A DNA stretch of 22,490 bases from positions 1 to 22,490 of the forward strand of contig PBKF01000051.1 of NCBI GenBank assembly GCA_002722105.1. Reading direction: 5' to 3'. Position numbers and translations under genes: made by a program. The stretch comes from Fidelibacterota bacterium. Lineage in GTDB: Bacteria; Marinisomatota; Marinisomatia; Marinisomatales; UBA1611. The notes beneath the pieces were generated by a model. It searched no databases, had not been told where the DNA came from, and saw nothing but the letters and a program-made list of their open reading frames with translations. Positions 7,579-16,337 of this stretch are shown in pieces (positions within the stretch are counted from its first letter, which is position 1; each line of letters begins with the position of its first letter).

Positions 7579-9522
7579 ATGTGTGGAATTGCTGGTTTTC
7601 TGTCTAGACAAGAATTTTCTGATGATTATTGGATAAATAATTTACAAGCTATGGCATCTTCTTTGATCCATAGAGGACCGGATGAAGAAGGTATTTGGTT
7701 TGATAGATCACAAGGAATAGGATTTTCTCATAGGAGACTGTCAATTCTAGATCTTACCGAGACTGGTAATCAGCCTATGCATTCAGCTTGCAATAATTAC
7801 GTCATAACTTTTAATGGTGAAATTTATAATCACCTAAAAATTAGAAAGAAATTAAAAGAGCAAAATCTTATTAATCATTGGAAAGGGACATCGGATACTG
7901 AAACGTTTCTTGCTGCCTTCTCGAGCTGGGGAATAAAAAAGACTTTAGAAGAGAGTAGAGGGATGTTTGCTTTTTCATTATGGGATAAAAGGAAAAAGGA
8001 ATTAATTTTGGGTAGAGATAGGTTTGGTGAGAAGCCGCTCTATTATGGATGGAATGGAAATATTTTCTTATTCGGCTCAGAATTGAAGGCATTAAAAAGC
8101 CATGTTAGTTTCATAGAAGAAATTGATAAGGAAGCTTTATCTCTGTACCTCCAAAACTCTTATGTTCCTTGCCCCAGATCAATTTATAAAAATATAAAAA
8201 AATTAGAACCTTCCACTATTGCAAAAATTTCTTTTAATTCAAATCAAGTAAAAAAAGAAAATTTTTGGGACTTGGAAAATACCTTAGACAACTCAAAAAG
8301 TAATTTATATTCTTCTAAGGCTGAAGCGGTTAAAGATCTAGATAATTTACTAAATGAGGTAGTAGAAGAACAGATGATATCCGATGCCCCATTAGGAGGG
8401 TTTTTATCTGGAGGAATAGATTCCTCTCTAATATTGTCTATTATGCAATCGCAATCGAGCAAGCCAATTAAAAGCTTTACAATTGGTTTTACAGAAAAGG
8501 AATTTGATGAAAGCACCTATGCTTCTAATGTTGCAAAATATTTAGGAACTGAACATACAGAGCTTATCGTATCTTCTAGTGATCTACTTTCAGTAGTTCC
8601 AAAATTGAGTAAAATATATGATGAACCCTTTGCTGATTCATCTCAAGTACCTACTTTTCTTTTATCGAGTTTAGCATCCAATAAGGTAAAAGTTTCTTTA
8701 TCGGGAGATGGTGGGGATGAAATATTTGCTGGTTATAATAGGCATCGATTTGTTAATAACACATGGCCTAAACTAAATTATGTACCTCTTAAACTCAGAA
8801 AGTCCTTTGCTGAAAAGATAATTGGTCTATCTCCTGAGGAAATTAGAAAATTAATTAAGTTTCTGCCTATTTCAAGTCATAAACAAAATAATTTAGGAGG
8901 TTTATTGATTAAAATCGCTAATGTGATTGGAGCAGATAACATAACTGAGTATTATGAAAATCTTATTTATCAAACTGATAAGCCCTCTGAAATACTTCAT
9001 GAAAAAAACCAACCATATGAAATAGGACGGAAAAATAATTCAAAATTGGATATCGGAAGCTATTCTGATTTAGAAAAGGTAATGATTATGGATACAATTA
9101 ACTATCTCCCCGATGATATCTTAGTAAAAGTTGATAGAGCCTCGATGAGTGTATCGTTAGAAACACGAGCTCCTTTCCTTGATCCTAGAGTTTTTAAATA
9201 TGCTTGGTCTTTACCTTCTGGACTAAAAATTAATGGTTCTAAAACTAAATTTATTTTAAGAGAGGTATTATCAAACTATATTCCTAAAAAAATGATCGAA
9301 AGACCAAAGAAAGGATTTGGAATTCCTTTGGACGATTGGCTAAGAGGACCTTTAAGAGACTGGGCAGATGCTTTGCTAAATAAAGAACTTATAAATTCTG
9401 AAGGGTTATTGAATGCTAATACTGTACAAAAAATATGGCATGATCATGTTAAAGGGAAAGCAAATAGAGGCCCATTATTATGGAATATACTTATGTTTCA
9501 GTTATGGCTAAAAGATAAATAA
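7579..9522 (+). CDS. asnB: Glutamine-hydrolysing asparagine synthase (AsnB) family amidotransferase
   Basis: 647-residue class II amidotransferase. The start is fixed because Cys2 in MCGIAGF must be the N-terminal nucleophile after Met removal. The glutaminase domain (about 2-210) has HRGPDEEG (31-38), FNGEIYN (78-84) and GRDRFGEKPLYY (145-156). The synthetase domain has the ATP-pyrophosphatase loop SGGIDSS (277-283) and SGDGGDEIFAGY (375-386). In glycan loci such proteins are thought to convert the carboxyl group of a uronic acid to an amide rather than to make asparagine. The following dehydrogenase and epimerase produce exactly such a carboxylated sugar, which supports that role here. It is the first gene of the plus-strand block. 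No clear Shine-Dalgarno precedes it. Confidence 0.92.
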   Translation: MCGIAGFLSRQEFSDDYWINNLQAMASSLIHRGPDEEGIWFDRSQGIGFSHRRLSILDLTETGNQPMHSACNNYVITFNGEIYNHLKIRKKLKEQNLINHWKGTSDTETFLAAFSSWGIKKTLEESRGMFAFSLWDKRKKELILGRDRFGEKPLYYGWNGNIFLFGSELKALKSHVSFIEEIDKEALSLYLQNSYVPCPRSIYKNIKKLEPSTIAKISFNSNQVKKENFWDLENTLDNSKSNLYSSKAEAVKDLDNLLNEVVEEQMISDAPLGGFLSGGIDSSLILSIMQSQSSKPIKSFTIGFTEKEFDESTYASNVAKYLGTEHTELIVSSSDLLSVVPKLSKIYDEPFADSSQVPTFLLSSLASNKVKVSLSGDGGDEIFAGYNRHRFVNNTWPKLNYVPLKLRKSFAEKIIGLSPEEIRKLIKFLPISSHKQNNLGGLLIKIANVIGADNITEYYENLIYQTDKPSEILHEKNQPYEIGRKNNSKLDIGSYSDLEKVMIMDTINYLPDDILVKVDRASMSVSLETRAPFLDPRVFKYAWSLPSGLKINGSKTKFILREVLSNYIPKKMIERPKKGFGIPLDDWLRGPLRDWADALLNKELINSEGLLNANTVQKIWHDHVKGKANRGPLLWNILMFQLWLKDK

Positions 9523-9533
9523 AATAAAAGAAA

Positions 9534-10814
9534 ATGAAAGATAGAAAAATTGCTATTGTCGGTTTAGGTTACGTTGGTTTACAGGTTGCAGTAGCCTTTA
9601 GTAAAAAAAAGAAGATAACTGCTTATGACATTAACCCTTTAAGGATTCAAGAACTTTCTGAAGGTTACGACAAGACAAATGAGGTTTCAAATAAAGATCT
9701 AAAAAATTCGAACTTATTTTTTACTTCGTCACTTGAAGACTTAAAAGAATCTGATTTTTATATAGTTGCGGTGCCAACCCCGATAGACAAATTTAATAAT
9801 CCTGACCTTGCCATTTTAAAGAATGCAACCAAATCAATCTCTAAAGTTCTTAAAAAGGAAAATATTATTGTATTTGAATCAACCGTATACCCTGGAACTA
9901 CAGAGGAAATTTGTATTCCTATCTTAGAAAAAGAATCTAGATTGACCTTAAATAAAGATTTTTATGTTGGTTATAGCCCTGAAAGAATAAACCCTGGAGA
10001 TAAAAATCATACCTTTGAGAATATTAATAAAATTGTTTCAGCTTCTAATAAGAATTCTCTTAAAATTATATCTGATACTTATTCTTCAGTTCTAAATGCT
10101 GAAATCCATAAAGCAAAGAATATTAAAACAGCTGAAGCTGCTAAAGTAATAGAAAATACTCAAAGGGATTTGAATATTGCCTTAATAAATGAATTGGCTA
10201 TGTTATTCAAATTAATGGGATTAGAAACTTCAGATGTCTTAGAGGCAGCTTCTACGAAATGGAATTTCTTGGACTTCAAGCCTGGTTTAGTTGGCGGACA
10301 TTGCGTAGGGGTTGATCCTTATTATTTAACCCATAAAGCTAAGGAATTAGGATTTGATCCACAAGTTATTTTATCCGGAAGGAAGGTTAATGATTCAATA
10401 CCAGATTTTATTAGCCAAGAAATATTTAAATTATTATTAATGACAGGGAAGAAGCTGGATGAGGTCAATATAAATTTCCTAGGCATTACATTTAAAGAAA
10501 ATTGTCCTGACATAAGAAATTCTAAAGCAGCTGAAATATATAAAATTTTGAAAAGGCAAGTTAAGTCAGTGAATGTATGTGATCATTGGGCATTGAAAGA
10601 TGAAGTTAAAACTGAATTAGAAATTTCTCTTGTAGATTTTGAAGATCTACCAAAAGCTGAAGTTACAATAATCGCCACTTGTCATGATGATTTCTCATCA
10701 ATCTCTCTTCAAAGACTTGAAGAACTTACAGTTTCTGAAGGACTTGTTATAGATGTCAAAAATGTCTTACCTAATTCTTTTGCTGATAGCGATTTAAAAA
10801 TCTGGAAACTTTAA
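9534..10814 (+). CDS. tviB: UDP-N-acetylhexosamine 6-dehydrogenase (TviB/WbpO family)
   Basis: 426-residue NAD-dependent UDP-sugar dehydrogenase, oxidising C6 of UDP-GlcNAc or UDP-GalNAc to the uronic acid. The Rossmann motif GLGYVGL is at 10-16. Lys204 and Asn208 (EAAKVIENTQRD) and the catalytic Cys257 in GGHCVGVDPYYLTHKA are the conserved active-site set. The VDPYYLTHKA wording is typical of TviB/WbpO rather than the WecC group. The C-terminal UDP-binding domain (about 308-420) begins with LGITFKENCPD. It lies 11 bases after asnB and 16 before the glycosyltransferase, as part of one operon. A GlcA- rather than HexNAc-specific activity cannot be excluded by eye. Confidence 0.88.
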   Translation: MKDRKIAIVGLGYVGLQVAVAFSKKKKITAYDINPLRIQELSEGYDKTNEVSNKDLKNSNLFFTSSLEDLKESDFYIVAVPTPIDKFNNPDLAILKNATKSISKVLKKENIIVFESTVYPGTTEEICIPILEKESRLTLNKDFYVGYSPERINPGDKNHTFENINKIVSASNKNSLKIISDTYSSVLNAEIHKAKNIKTAEAAKVIENTQRDLNIALINELAMLFKLMGLETSDVLEAASTKWNFLDFKPGLVGGHCVGVDPYYLTHKAKELGFDPQVILSGRKVNDSIPDFISQEIFKLLLMTGKKLDEVNINFLGITFKENCPDIRNSKAAEIYKILKRQVKSVNVCDHWALKDEVKTELEISLVDFEDLPKAEVTIIATCHDDFSSISLQRLEELTVSEGLVIDVKNVLPNSFADSDLKIWKL

Positions 10815-10830
10815 ATTGGAAATTTAACCC

Positions 10831-11946
10831 TTGAAGAAAAAGTCAATTATATTTATATGTGGTAACGGAGATACCTTGATCAATTTTAGAAAAGAATTTA
10901 TTCAATGTTTTCTAGAAAGAGGTTATGAGGTTTATGCAATAGCACCAGAGATAAGCTCTTCTGAACATACCAAGCTCTCAGAATTAGGTGTTTCTTACAG
11001 AGAAGTTCCATTTAGAAGAAAAGGAATTAATCCTATAGAATTTATAAGAAGTATTTACCTCATATATATTGAGATTGATAATATAAAACCTGATCTTGTT
11101 TTTAGTTATACCCATAAATCAGTTGTAATAGGCTCAATTGCTTCTAGATTTGCTAGAGTAAAAGGTATTTATTCTATGATTACAGGCAGGGGTCATATTT
11201 TTGATAAAGAAACATTATTTAAAAGACTAAGATGTTTTTTTGGAGTTCTTTCATTTAGATTCTCTCTTAAATACAATGATAAGGTTTTTTTTCAAAACCC
11301 AGATGACATAAAGTTATTTTTAAGAGCCGGTGCTCTAAAAAAAAATAAAGTTATTAGGGTAAATGGTTCAGGAGTTAATTTAGATTATTACGAAGAAACT
11401 GAATTACCAGAAAATTTGATTTTTCTTTGTGCAGCTAGATTGCTGAAGTCCAAGGGTTTAGTTGAATTTGCAGAGGCTTTTAAGTTATTTAAAAGCGAAT
11501 TCCCCAGCTCTAGAGCTTTATTGGTAGGCTCACCGGACGATCATGATGATTCAGTGCCCCTAGAAGAAATTAAGGCTGAGTGGAAGAATAGATTTGGACT
11601 AGAATACCTTGGTCATTTCAGTGACATAAGAGAGGCCATAAAATTATCAAGTGTCTTTGTTCTTTTGTCCTATAACGAAGGTACGCCGAGAAGTGTTTTA
11701 GAGGCTATGGCTATGGGCAGACCAGTCTTGACTACTGATGTCCCGGGCTGCAGAGAAACTGTTTTAAATGGAAGAAATGGTTTTCTTGCTAAAGTAAGAG
11801 ATCCTGTAGATACTGCAAGATTAATGAAAAAATTCACAACTAAAGAGTGCCGAAAATCTTTCGGTATTGAATCTAGAAAGCTCTGCGAAGAAAAATTTGA
11901 TGTTCATAAAGTAAATCAAGTACTAATTCAGAATATGAAAATATAA
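10831..11946 (+). CDS. Glycosyltransferase, GT4 family (PglA-like), TTG start
   Basis: 371-residue GT-B glycosyltransferase transferring a sugar from a nucleotide donor to a lipid-linked glycan on the cytoplasmic side. The N-terminal half (INFRKEF, then YTHKSVVIGS) resembles the Campylobacter PglA HexNAc-transferase group. The C-terminal half has the donor-site EX7E motif (Glu283...Glu291 in EGTPRSVLEAMAMGRPV). No ATG is available near the conserved N-terminus, so the start is TTG at 10831, with a weak TTGGA 10 bases upstream; this predicts poor initiation or coupling to the dehydrogenase. The stop is directly followed by the ATG of the epimerase. Acceptor and donor are unknown. Confidence 0.87.
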   Translation: MKKKSIIFICGNGDTLINFRKEFIQCFLERGYEVYAIAPEISSSEHTKLSELGVSYREVPFRRKGINPIEFIRSIYLIYIEIDNIKPDLVFSYTHKSVVIGSIASRFARVKGIYSMITGRGHIFDKETLFKRLRCFFGVLSFRFSLKYNDKVFFQNPDDIKLFLRAGALKKNKVIRVNGSGVNLDYYEETELPENLIFLCAARLLKSKGLVEFAEAFKLFKSEFPSSRALLVGSPDDHDDSVPLEEIKAEWKNRFGLEYLGHFSDIREAIKLSSVFVLLSYNEGTPRSVLEAMAMGRPVLTTDVPGCRETVLNGRNGFLAKVRDPVDTARLMKKFTTKECRKSFGIESRKLCEEKFDVHKVNQVLIQNMKI

Positions 11947-12951
11947 ATGAAATATTTAATAACAGGTTCAGCAGGCTTTATTGGTTACCACCTCGTTAAA
12001 AGGCTATGCGGAGAGGGAAAGAGTGTAATTGGTATAGATAATATTAATGACTATTATGATCCTAAACTCAAAACAGATAGACTAAGTTCTTTAGAAAATT
12101 TGGATAATTTTGAATTTCAAAAATTAGACTTATTAGATGCTGCTAAAATTAAGAAAATATTCAAACAAAATAAAATAGAAAAGGTTATTCACTTAGCTGC
12201 ACAGGCAGGTGTTAGATATTCTTTAAAAAATCCCCATACTTATATATCTTCAAATATTGAAGGATTTTTAAATATACTAGAATGTTGCAGACACAATGCT
12301 GTAGAGCACTTAGTGTACGCGTCTTCAAGTTCCGTCTATGGCTTAAATAAAGAGTTTCCATTTTCTGTTAAACACTCTACAAATCATCCAGCATCTTTAT
12401 ACGCAGCTACAAAAAAATCTAACGAGCTAATGGCACATTCTTATTCACACTTATACAACATACCCACTACAGGTCTTAGATTCTTTACAGTATACGGTCC
12501 ATGGGGAAGGCCAGATATGGCTTTATATATTTTTACTGAGAAATTAACCAGTGGAAAAACTATAGATGTAAATAATAATGGTGAGATGAGTCGAGACTTT
12601 ACTTATGTTGATGATATCATAGAAGGTGTTACAAGGATCAAAGACATAATTCCTACTCCCATTGAGAATTCAATTTCTTCTCATTTAGAGGCAGATTCTA
12701 GTTCAGCTCCTTACAGTATTTATAATATTGGTGCCGGAAATCCAGTTAAACTTACACGTTTTATAGAGATTCTTGAAGAGAGTTTAGATCTAAAAGCTGA
12801 TCTTAATTTTAGAAAAATGCAACCAGGCGATGTAAAAAGTACTCATGCCGATATATCTGAATTATTCGAAGCGGTAAATTACAAACCTAAGATATCTATA
12901 GAAGTTGGGATTAAAAAATTTATTGAATGGTATATGGATTACTATTATTAA
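11947..12951 (+). CDS. UDP-uronate 4-epimerase (UDP-glucuronate 4-epimerase family)
   Basis: 334-residue extended SDR epimerase inverting C4 of a UDP-uronic acid (UDP-GlcA to UDP-GalA, or the N-acetyl equivalents). Visible: NAD motif GSAGFIG (7-13), the serine run ASSSSVYG (125-132), catalytic Tyr152 and Lys156 in YAATKK, and VYGPWGRPDMA (182-192), a hallmark of glucuronate 4-epimerases. Standing after the 6-dehydrogenase and an amidotransferase, it most likely converts a GlcNAcA-type product to the galacto form. Whether it accepts N-acetylated substrate is inference. It abuts the glycosyltransferase gene with no gap and is the last plus-strand gene; no convincing terminator stem is visible in the 86 bases before the convergent sugar transferase. 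Confidence 0.88.
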   Translation: MKYLITGSAGFIGYHLVKRLCGEGKSVIGIDNINDYYDPKLKTDRLSSLENLDNFEFQKLDLLDAAKIKKIFKQNKIEKVIHLAAQAGVRYSLKNPHTYISSNIEGFLNILECCRHNAVEHLVYASSSSVYGLNKEFPFSVKHSTNHPASLYAATKKSNELMAHSYSHLYNIPTTGLRFFTVYGPWGRPDMALYIFTEKLTSGKTIDVNNNGEMSRDFTYVDDIIEGVTRIKDIIPTPIENSISSHLEADSSSAPYSIYNIGAGNPVKLTRFIEILEESLDLKADLNFRKMQPGDVKSTHADISELFEAVNYKPKISIEVGIKKFIEWYMDYYY

Positions 12952-13037
12952 ACATTAATTGACGTAGCTAGATCTATTTCTTAACTTCAATAAGCAAACA
13001 TACACCATGTGATAGTTATCTTTAATTATTGCTATTT

Positions 13038-13598
13038 TTAATGAGTAATACCCTCTTTCCTAACAGCATTAATTATGGTGAGACAAATAATGTAGATATC
13101 AAAACTAAAAGAAGCTTTAGATAAATATTCTTCTTCATATTTGACCTTATCAGCAATAGATAGCTCGTCCCTGCCGTTAACTTGTGCCCAACCAGTAATA
13201 CCAGGTTTTAGTTTATCTATTCCCTTGATATTTCTAAGTTCAATAAGATCATATTGATTAAATAGTGCAGGTCTTGGACCTACTAAGCTCATATGGCCTA
13301 GTAATACGGAATATAATTGTGGTAATTCATCAAGGCTACTACGCCTAAGAAAATTTCCTATGGGAGTAATAAATCTTTCCGGATTTTTTAAAAGGTGAGT
13401 AGCTATATTAGGTGCATCAATATTCATGGTTCTGAATTTAGGCATTAAGAATAGTTCTTCATTACGACCTACTCGTTTAGACCAAAAAAGAATAGGTCCT
13501 CGGGAAGTTAATTTTACTGAAATGGAAATTATAATTAATGGAATGAAGGCAAAAAGGAAAATAAAGAATACTGATAATAAGTCAAATAAACGTCGCAT
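13038..13598 (-). CDS. Initiating sugar-phosphate transferase (small monotopic PGT, PglC/WcaJ C-terminal type)
   Basis: 186-residue bacterial sugar transferase, which moves a phosphosugar from UDP- to undecaprenyl phosphate to start glycan assembly. One hydrophobic segment (about 7-30, with Pro20 in it) forms the re-entrant membrane helix. Then come KRVGRN (41-46), KFRTM (54-58), the catalytic Asp90-Glu91 dyad in RRSSLDELPQLY, SLVGPRP (104-110) and GITGWAQVNGRDE. The size matches the minimal PglC class, not the long WcaJ form. The WbpM/PglF-type dehydratase elsewhere in the locus could supply its 6-deoxy-HexNAc substrate. Its 3' end is duplicated as the remnant at 7369-7500. A 116-base spacer separates it from the upstream GT2 gene. 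Confidence 0.92.
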   Translation of the reverse strand: MRRLFDLLSVFFIFLFAFIPLIIISISVKLTSRGPILFWSKRVGRNEELFLMPKFRTMNIDAPNIATHLLKNPERFITPIGNFLRRSSLDELPQLYSVLLGHMSLVGPRPALFNQYDLIELRNIKGIDKLKPGITGWAQVNGRDELSIADKVKYEEEYLSKASFSFDIYIICLTIINAVRKEGITH

Positions 13599-13714
13599 AA
13601 TCTATTTAAAATTTAAACTAATTTATTGGGTAACCTTGCATAGCTGCTAATCAAAACTTATCACGGTTTTATATTTTTATTATTAACCCTTTTACAAAAA
13701 ATTTCTCTAGGTTA

Positions 13715-14650
13715 TTAAACATTCCTATTTAAAAACTTTAAAACAATTTTACTAGGCAATGGTAAAAATAATATTAGAAATAAGCCCATATACATAAACT
13801 TTAAAACAGAAACAGGAGTTGTAGATATTAATTTTTTTAGTAATATCTGAGCTCTTTTAAAGTCTTTTTCATGAATAGCAGCTATTGAATCGTAATATAA
13901 TGATTTTCCATAAGCTTGGTTTAACTCTTTTTTAAATTTTTTTTCTATATATGGATAGCTTGTTAATAAGCTATCAAGAGTTAAACGAATTTCTGGACCT
14001 ACTAGATTTAAAGTAGTAGACGATAAAGAATTGTCTAAAACTCTATATTTAACAATACACTCTTTTTCAACTCCGATCTCGTTCTCAGCACATATTTGCA
14101 TAAATAAATTATAATCAGGGTTATATTGGAAGTTTGTCTGGAAATTAAGATTTTTATCATCTAGATATGTCTTCCGCAAAATAACACTCTGCATGTTAAT
14201 CTCATAATAATTTAAGAGATTGTTAAAATTAAAACCACTTTTATTTTTTGCTGTAAATTTTTTAATCTTATTATTATTCTCATCAATTATTAAAGCACTG
14301 CCGTACGCTAGAGGATAATTACTTTCTTCCATCATGTTAACTTGTTTCTCCAATTTATTAGGTAGGTATATATCATCACAATCTAAGAAACAAATATATT
14401 TACCAATAGCCTTATTGAGAGCTAAATTCCTAGCTTCCCCTAGAGAAGTCTTCTCGTCAGCTAAGAAATATTTAACTTTGTGGTCATAAAGTGCCACTAT
14501 AGAAGCACTTTTATCTGTTGATACATTATCCCAAAAAATTATCTCCCAGTTTTGGTAAATCTGGCTATAAACTGAATCTATAGCTTCTTTCAAAAAACGA
14601 TCGCCATTATGGCAATTCATAATTACACTTACCAAAGGTTTTACGTCCAT
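13715..14650 (-). CDS. Glycosyltransferase, GT2 family
   Basis: 311-residue GT-A glycosyltransferase. The N-terminal nucleotide-binding strand is VSVIMNCHNG (7-16), followed by DNVSTD (41-46) and the metal-binding DCDD (90-93), the DxD equivalent. The C-terminus has a hydrophobic stretch (about 281-300) that could associate with the inner membrane. It begins five bases after the stop of the sugar reductase gene, which ties it to the CDP-sugar operon; it is a reasonable candidate to transfer that CDP-6-deoxyhexose. The 116-base gap after it holds only AT-rich sequence with a weak TAACC/GGTTA inverted repeat. Donor and acceptor are not predictable. Confidence 0.88.
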   Translation of the reverse strand: MDVKPLVSVIMNCHNGDRFLKEAIDSVYSQIYQNWEIIFWDNVSTDKSASIVALYDHKVKYFLADEKTSLGEARNLALNKAIGKYICFLDCDDIYLPNKLEKQVNMMEESNYPLAYGSALIIDENNNKIKKFTAKNKSGFNFNNLLNYYEINMQSVILRKTYLDDKNLNFQTNFQYNPDYNLFMQICAENEIGVEKECIVKYRVLDNSLSSTTLNLVGPEIRLTLDSLLTSYPYIEKKFKKELNQAYGKSLYYDSIAAIHEKDFKRAQILLKKLISTTPVSVLKFMYMGLFLILFLPLPSKIVLKFLNRNV

Positions 14651-14655
14651 TTGAT

Positions 14656-15567
14656 TTATTTTTCTTTATAGAAATCTATAGTATTCCTTATGCCTTCTTC
14701 GAAGCTTATTTTTTCTTTCCAACCCAGTAATTTCTTTGCCTTAGAAATATCAGCATACAATCTCATATTTTCATCAGGACGATAAGGTATCTTTCCAAAA
14801 TCAGGTCTTCCAAGACCAATATCTTTTTTAATAAAATTAATCACGTTACGAATTGTCATCGGAATACCGGATCCAAGATTAATTATATGTCCGTTAGCAT
14901 CATCTACTTCCATGCTTAGAAATATCCCATCAATAATATTTTCTACATAACAAAAATCTCTTAATTGATCACCATCTGAAACAGGAAACGTTGAATTAGA
15001 GAGACATCCTTCAATAATCTGGGGAATGAACCTTTTTTTATCTTGTCCAGGACCGAAAACTAAAAAAAATCTAAGTATTACTGCAGGAAATGATTCATTT
15101 CTATTTAGCATTTGTAAAAGTTCAGTGGATGCAGATTTACTAAAAGAATATGGTGAGATAGGTTTTGATGGCATATCTTCTTTCTGAGGAGCGGGATTAT
15201 TTCCATATTCATCACTACTACCAATTTGAATAAAGCGTTTTAAATTCTTCCAGTCTATAAGTTTTAAAATATTCTGAGTTCCCCCAAAATGAGTATCGAT
15301 TGTATTACTTCCTCCTTCTTTGAAATTAGAATGATCAATATAGCCTGATAAATTAACTACATATTCAATTTGTTTTGGTATCTTCTCTTTTAGTTCAAGA
15401 TAATTACTAACGTCGCAGGAAATATAATTTGCACCTTCTAGTCTATTCTTTGCTGGTTGTTCATTAAATGAAAGAATCTGCGTATTAAAACCTTTTTTTA
15501 TAGCATTAAAGGCTAAGTGCTTACCAATAAAACCTGTACCACCAACTATTAATAAATTTTTAGACAT
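14656..15567 (-). CDS. NAD(P)-dependent 4-keto-6-deoxysugar reductase/epimerase (RfbJ-like SDR)
   Basis: 303-residue extended SDR enzyme. NAD(P) motif GGTGFIG (9-15), serine GSSDEYG (116-122), catalytic Tyr140 and Lys144 in SPYSFSKSAS. The overall pattern resembles CDP-abequose synthase (RfbJ) and related 4-ketoreductases. Placed last in the rfbG-cupin-rfbF-reductase order, it should reduce the 4-keto group made by RfbG, completing a CDP-6-deoxyhexose. The stereochemistry, and hence the sugar name, cannot be read from the sequence. It is eight bases from rfbF and five from the GT2 gene. Confidence 0.8.
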   Translation of the reverse strand: MSKNLLIVGGTGFIGKHLAFNAIKKGFNTQILSFNEQPAKNRLEGANYISCDVSNYLELKEKIPKQIEYVVNLSGYIDHSNFKEGGSNTIDTHFGGTQNILKLIDWKNLKRFIQIGSSDEYGNNPAPQKEDMPSKPISPYSFSKSASTELLQMLNRNESFPAVILRFFLVFGPGQDKKRFIPQIIEGCLSNSTFPVSDGDQLRDFCYVENIIDGIFLSMEVDDANGHIINLGSGIPMTIRNVINFIKKDIGLGRPDFGKIPYRPDENMRLYADISKAKKLLGWKEKISFEEGIRNTIDFYKEK

Positions 15568-15575
15568 AATTTATG

Positions 15576-16334
15576 TCACCATAAAGGTTTACCGCTTTTC
15601 CACATTTCTTCAAGAAAATCTCTATCTCTTTTGGTATCCATGCATTTCCAAAATCCTTCGTGCTTGAACGATCTTAGTTCCCCCATTTCAGCAACACTTT
15701 CTAGGGGATCCTTTTCAAGAATTGTTGAATCATCAGTAATCAAATCAAAAAATTCGGGCTCTACAACAAAAAAACCTCCATTAATCCATCCTTGAGCCAG
15801 TTGAGGTTTTTCTTTGAACGAAGTAACGACTTCACCGTCTATATCTAACTCTCCAAATCTAGCTCCAGGGTGAACTGCAGTTACAGTTACCATTTTTCCA
15901 TGTTTTTTATGAAAAGAGAGCAAGTCATTAATATTTATATCTGCTAAACCATCTCCATAAGTCAGCATGAAAGTTTCTTTTCCAATATAATCTTTCATTC
16001 TCTTAACTCGACCTCCAGTCATTGAATTTAAACCAGTGTCAACGAGAGTAACCCTCCAATCAACACTATGTTTTTGGTGTGTAGTTAATTTCCCTTTATC
16101 AAGATCTATAGTGAAGTCAGAATTAAGTTCTCTGTATTTTAAAAAATAATCTTTTATATTTTCTGCTTTGTAACCCAATGCAATATAAAAATCTTTGTGT
16201 CCAAAGTTTGAATACGTATTCATTATGTGCCAAAGCATGGGTTTTCCTCCTATTTTTACCATTGGCTTAGGAATACTCTCTGTATATTCTGATAATCTTG
16301 TTCCAAAACCACCAGCTAAAATAATCACTTTCAT
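15576..16334 (-). CDS. rfbF: Glucose-1-phosphate cytidylyltransferase
   Basis: 252-residue nucleotidyltransferase making CDP-glucose from CTP and glucose-1-phosphate, the entry step to CDP-deoxyhexoses. The N-terminal signature is LAGGFGTRL (6-14), with IPKPMVKIGGKPM (21-33) holding the phosphate-binding Lys23, YGDGLAD (126-132) with the metal-binding Asp128, and WINGGFFV. Length and motif wording match RfbF/DdhA (about 257 residues) rather than the dTTP-specific RmlA. It lies three bases downstream of the cupin gene and eight upstream of the reductase gene. Confidence 0.95.
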   Translation of the reverse strand: MKVIILAGGFGTRLSEYTESIPKPMVKIGGKPMLWHIMNTYSNFGHKDFYIALGYKAENIKDYFLKYRELNSDFTIDLDKGKLTTHQKHSVDWRVTLVDTGLNSMTGGRVKRMKDYIGKETFMLTYGDGLADININDLLSFHKKHGKMVTVTAVHPGARFGELDIDGEVVTSFKEKPQLAQGWINGGFFVVEPEFFDLITDDSTILEKDPLESVAEMGELRSFKHEGFWKCMDTKRDRDFLEEMWKSGKPLW

Positions 16335-16337
16335 ATC

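Noticed and set aside
8244..8516. Minus-strand 90-codon ORF inside asnB
   Set aside because: Antisense to the ATP-pyrophosphatase loop region of AsnB; no independent coding evidence.
12952..13037. Bidirectional terminator between the convergent epimerase and sugar transferase
   Set aside because: Only short palindromes (such as TAGATCTA) are present; no GC-rich stem followed by a T-tract.
13599..13714. Possible terminator (TAACC...GGTTA) after the GT2 gene
   Set aside because: Stem of only five pairs with a loop of over 20 bases and no clean U-run; not convincing.
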